A program made the translations under genes and the position numbers. The notes under the pieces are model-generated. The model did not search any database. It was not told where the DNA came from and worked only from the letters and a program-made list of their open reading frames with translations. Source: Bradyrhizobium ontarionense (GTDB lineage Bacteria; Pseudomonadota; Alphaproteobacteria; Rhizobiales; Xanthobacteraceae). Taken from it: a DNA stretch of 64,000 bases. The stretch lies in NCBI RefSeq assembly GCF_021088345.1, contig NZ_CP088156.1:4154001-4218000 (forward strand), given 5' to 3'. The first letter of the stretch is position 1. Each line of letters begins with the position of its first letter. Shown one piece after another: positions 61,849 to 64,000 of the stretch.

Positions 61849-62838
61849 ATGAGCGTCGGATTTCAGCAGGGTCGCTTCGAGGATGCGTCGCGCCCAAACT
61901 GGGATGGCGATAGGCCGCGCCCACTGAGCTGGGCCGCCTGGTATCCCGCCGCTGATGGTGCCGTCGGAGACGCACTCGCGGTCACGCCCTGGCCGCAGGG
62001 TTGGTTCAAGGCGGGGTCTGCCGCTCCGGACGCGCCGCTCGACATGGCCCGCCCCCTCTATCCTCTCGTCGTGTTCTCGCACGGCACCGGAGGCCACGGC
62101 CGACAGTTCGAATGGCTCGCGCGCGATCTGGCCAGCCGCGGCTTCATCGCCGTCGCCGTGAACCACCACGGCAACACCAATGCCGAGCCGTACCGCGCCG
62201 AGGGCTTCCTCTGCTCCTGGGAGCGGGCACGCGACCTGTCGTTCCTGATCGACAGGATCGAGACGATCGACATGTTTGCCGGCCGGATCGATGGCGAACG
62301 AATCTTTGCCGTCGGCTATTCGCTGGGCGGCGTCACCGCCACCGCGCTGCTCGGCGCCATCATGGTGCGCTCGCCGTTCGAGCCCGGCGCCAATCTCGGC
62401 CGCGGCCCGCGCGAGTTTCCCGACCTCGTCGATCACCTGCCGCGCCTCATGGCGGAGAGCCCGATCTTCCGCGACTCCTGGGCGCGAATGTCGGCGTCGT
62501 ATCACGACCCGCGCATCAAGGCGGCGCTGCTGCTGGCGCCGGGACGCTCCGTGCAGGGGTTTTCAGAGGATAGCGTCGCCTCGATCAACGTCCCCACGCG
62601 CATCATGGTCGGCGGCGCGGATGCGCTGCTGCCCGCCGCGCGCTGGCTGCATGAACAATTGCCACAGAGCACGCTCGAGCTCGTCGCTGACGAAGCCGGT
62701 CACTACGTCTTCTTGCCCGAGAGCACCGAGCTCGGCCGGCGAAGTGATCCGGCCTGCTGTGTCGATCCACCGACAGTCGATCGCGGCGCGATCCATCGCA
62801 AGGTCATCGCCGTAGCTGCAGAGTTGTTCTCGCGTTGA
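61849..62838 (+). CDS. Alpha/beta hydrolase, dienelactone-hydrolase-like
   Basis: A 329-residue hydrolase. Oxyanion region VVFSHGTGGHGRQFEWLARDLASRG; nucleophile Ser in VGYSLGGVTA (about residue 157); late Asp in VGGADALLP and His in EAGHYVF complete a triad. No signal peptide is seen. The start is 7 bp after permease 2, so it is co-transcribed with the transporter and may act on the imported compound, for example opening a lactone or ester. Confidence 0.85.
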   Translation: MSVGFQQGRFEDASRPNWDGDRPRPLSWAAWYPAADGAVGDALAVTPWPQGWFKAGSAAPDAPLDMARPLYPLVVFSHGTGGHGRQFEWLARDLASRGFIAVAVNHHGNTNAEPYRAEGFLCSWERARDLSFLIDRIETIDMFAGRIDGERIFAVGYSLGGVTATALLGAIMVRSPFEPGANLGRGPREFPDLVDHLPRLMAESPIFRDSWARMSASYHDPRIKAALLLAPGRSVQGFSEDSVASINVPTRIMVGGADALLPAARWLHEQLPQSTLELVADEAGHYVFLPESTELGRRSDPACCVDPPTVDRGAIHRKVIAVAAELFSR

Positions 62839-62858
62839 TCGTCACCCCCGCGCTCCAC

Positions 62859-62933
62859 CGTCATTGCGAGCGAAGCGAAGCAATCCAGGGCAACGACGGG
62901 ACTCTGGATTGCTTCGCTTCGCTCGCAATGACG
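62859..62933. repeat. Perfect 30-bp inverted repeat with 15-bp loop
   Basis: Arms 62859-62888 and 62904-62933 are perfect reverse complements. The left arm begins CGTCATTGCGAGCGAAGCG. It stands between the convergent hydrolase and permease genes, 20 bp after one stop and 5 bp before the other, and could terminate both. The sequence resembles a dispersed palindromic repeat family that I associate with Bradyrhizobium genomes. Confidence 0.85.
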
Positions 62934-62938
62934 ACCCG

Positions 62939-63757
62939 CTATAGCGGAGCGGCGCTCTCGCCGCGATCGCTCGACAGTTTCGAGGCCAGCGACGCGACCA
63001 CGATCACGATGGCGATCACGCCGATGACCAGCGTGCAGATCGCATTGATCTCCGGCTTCACCCCGAGCCGCACCTCGGAATAGATCCGGATCGGCAAGGT
63101 CGCCGAGCCGGGTCCCGTGGTGAAGCTCGCGATCACGAGATCGTCCAGCGACAGGATGAAAGCTAGCATCCAGCCTGCGATCACCGCGGGCGCGATCAGC
63201 GGCAGGGTGACCAGCGCGAACGCGCGCAACGGATCGCAGCCGAGATCCATCGCGGCCTCCTCCAGGCTCCGGTCGAGCGAGACCAGCCGCGACTGCACGA
63301 CCACGGCGACGAAGCACATGGTCAGCGTGGTATGCGCGATCGTCACGGTCCAGAAGCCGCGCTCGGCATCGAGTGCCACGAACAGCAACAGCAGCGACAG
63401 GCCCGTGATCACTTCGGGCATCACCAACGGCGCGTACAGCATGCCGGAGAACAGCGCACGGCCGCGAAAGCCCTGCCCACGCGACAGCGCCACGGCGGCA
63501 AGCGTGCCGAGCAAGGTCGCGACCGTCGCCGAGGTAACGCCGACGCGCAGGCTCATCCAGGCCGCATCGATCATCGCACGGTCATTGAAGAACTCGTGAT
63601 ACCAGCGCAGCGACCAGCCGCCCCACACCGTCACCAGGCGCGAGGCGTTGAACGAGTAGATCACCAGGATCAGGATCGGCAGATAGAGGAACGCGAACCC
63701 GAGCGCCAGCGAGGCGACGTTGAACCGCGACAGGCGGGAGCGTTTCACAGCCATCAC
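62939..63757 (-). CDS. Polyamine-type ABC transporter permease (PotC/PotI-like)
   Basis: A 272-residue permease with six membrane segments. The EAA loop reads EEAAMDLGCDPLRAFALVTLP, and the C-terminal SLDDLVIASFTTGPGSATLP is a hallmark of PotC/PotI permeases for spermidine/putrescine. The ATG at 63757 overlaps the stop of the upstream permease gene by 4 bp. Confidence 0.92.
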   Translation of the reverse strand: MMAVKRSRLSRFNVASLALGFAFLYLPILILVIYSFNASRLVTVWGGWSLRWYHEFFNDRAMIDAAWMSLRVGVTSATVATLLGTLAAVALSRGQGFRGRALFSGMLYAPLVMPEVITGLSLLLLFVALDAERGFWTVTIAHTTLTMCFVAVVVQSRLVSLDRSLEEAAMDLGCDPLRAFALVTLPLIAPAVIAGWMLAFILSLDDLVIASFTTGPGSATLPIRIYSEVRLGVKPEINAICTLVIGVIAIVIVVASLASKLSSDRGESAAPL

Positions 63758-64000
63758 CTGCCCTCCTCCAACTGCCGGCGCTGCAGCCGGTCATAGAGCA
63801 GGAGCGGAAGCAGCAGCACCACCAGCAGCACCACAGCGAGGCTCGAGGCCACCGGCCAGTCCTTGTTGGTGAAGAATTCGAGCCATAGCGTCTGGCCGAT
63901 CATCAGCGATCTCGACCCGGCGAGCAGATCGGGAATGACGAACTCCCCGACAATCGGGATGAAGCACAACAGGCAACCGGCGCCGACGCCCGGCAGCGAC
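63754..64000 (-). CDS. Polyamine-type ABC transporter permease (PotB/PotH-like), partial
   Basis: The C-terminal 81 residues of a permease whose start lies beyond the right edge. SLPGVGAGCLLCFIPIVGEFVIPDLLAG is typical of PotB/PotH, followed by two membrane segments and a basic C-terminus (YDRLQRRQLEEGR). It forms an operon with the PotC-like gene downstream. Confidence 0.88.
   Translation of the reverse strand, partial: SLPGVGAGCLLCFIPIVGEFVIPDLLAGSRSLMIGQTLWLEFFTNKDWPVASSLAVVLLVVLLLPLLLYDRLQRRQLEEGR

Overview
The window looks like chromosomal DNA of a Bradyrhizobium-type alphaproteobacterium. It is GC-rich throughout, carries phasins, a PdhS/PleC-like histidine kinase, NnrS/NirK/NirV denitrification genes with Crp/Fnr boxes, a tRNA-His with A73 and no encoded G-1, and a long perfect palindromic repeat ('TCATTGCGAGCGAAGCGAAG...') of a type I associate with bradyrhizobia. 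The genus is inferred, not proven.

Region 1 (1-6393) is a soluble di-iron monooxygenase operon in tmoABCDEF order. A 2Fe-2S ferredoxin precedes it. A small luciferase-domain-like protein and another 2Fe-2S ferredoxin follow it. All di-iron ligands of the alpha subunit are conserved at toluene 4-monooxygenase numbering.

Region 2 (6674-41173) is a genomic island of about 34.5 kb. Its right end is the 3' end of an intact tRNA-His gene and its left end is a 23-bp direct repeat of that tRNA end (22/23 identical). Each end carries a broken tyrosine integrase, and a frameshifted AlpA regulator lies near the left end, so the island looks immobilised. Its cargo is a hybrid lipopeptide pathway. On the minus strand, in order of transcription, are an MbtH-like protein, a FAAL/acyl-CoA dehydrogenase/ACP loading protein, NRPS C-A-T (diamino-acid-like code), NRPS C-A-MT-T (tyrosine-like code, with a PRMT-type methyltransferase inserted in the A domain), PKS KS-AT-KR-ACP, NRPS C-A-T-TE, and a phosphoesterase. 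Nearby are sbnA/sbnB for L-2,3-diaminopropionate, a threonine-synthase-like PLP enzyme, a luciferase-like monooxygenase, a glutamine-dependent asparagine-synthetase homologue and a P-loop kinase. The reading is that sbnAB supplies diaminopropionate to the first module and the line makes an N-acylated, methylated, ketide-extended peptide released by the TE.

Region 3 (41473-54640) holds two phasins, a multi-PAS histidine kinase, and a nitrite/NO-responsive group: nnrS, a Crp/Fnr regulator, a DUF1858 protein, hemN, a small membrane protein, nirK and nirV. TTG-N8-CAA boxes stand before most of these transcripts. A nucleoside-phosphorylase-fold protein of unknown role follows nirV.

Region 4 (54800-64000) holds a 3-oxoacid CoA-transferase pair, an AsmA-family protein, a sugar-type ABC transporter lacking its ATPase in this window, an alpha/beta hydrolase, the 30-bp-arm palindrome, and the permeases of a polyamine-type ABC transporter running off the right edge.
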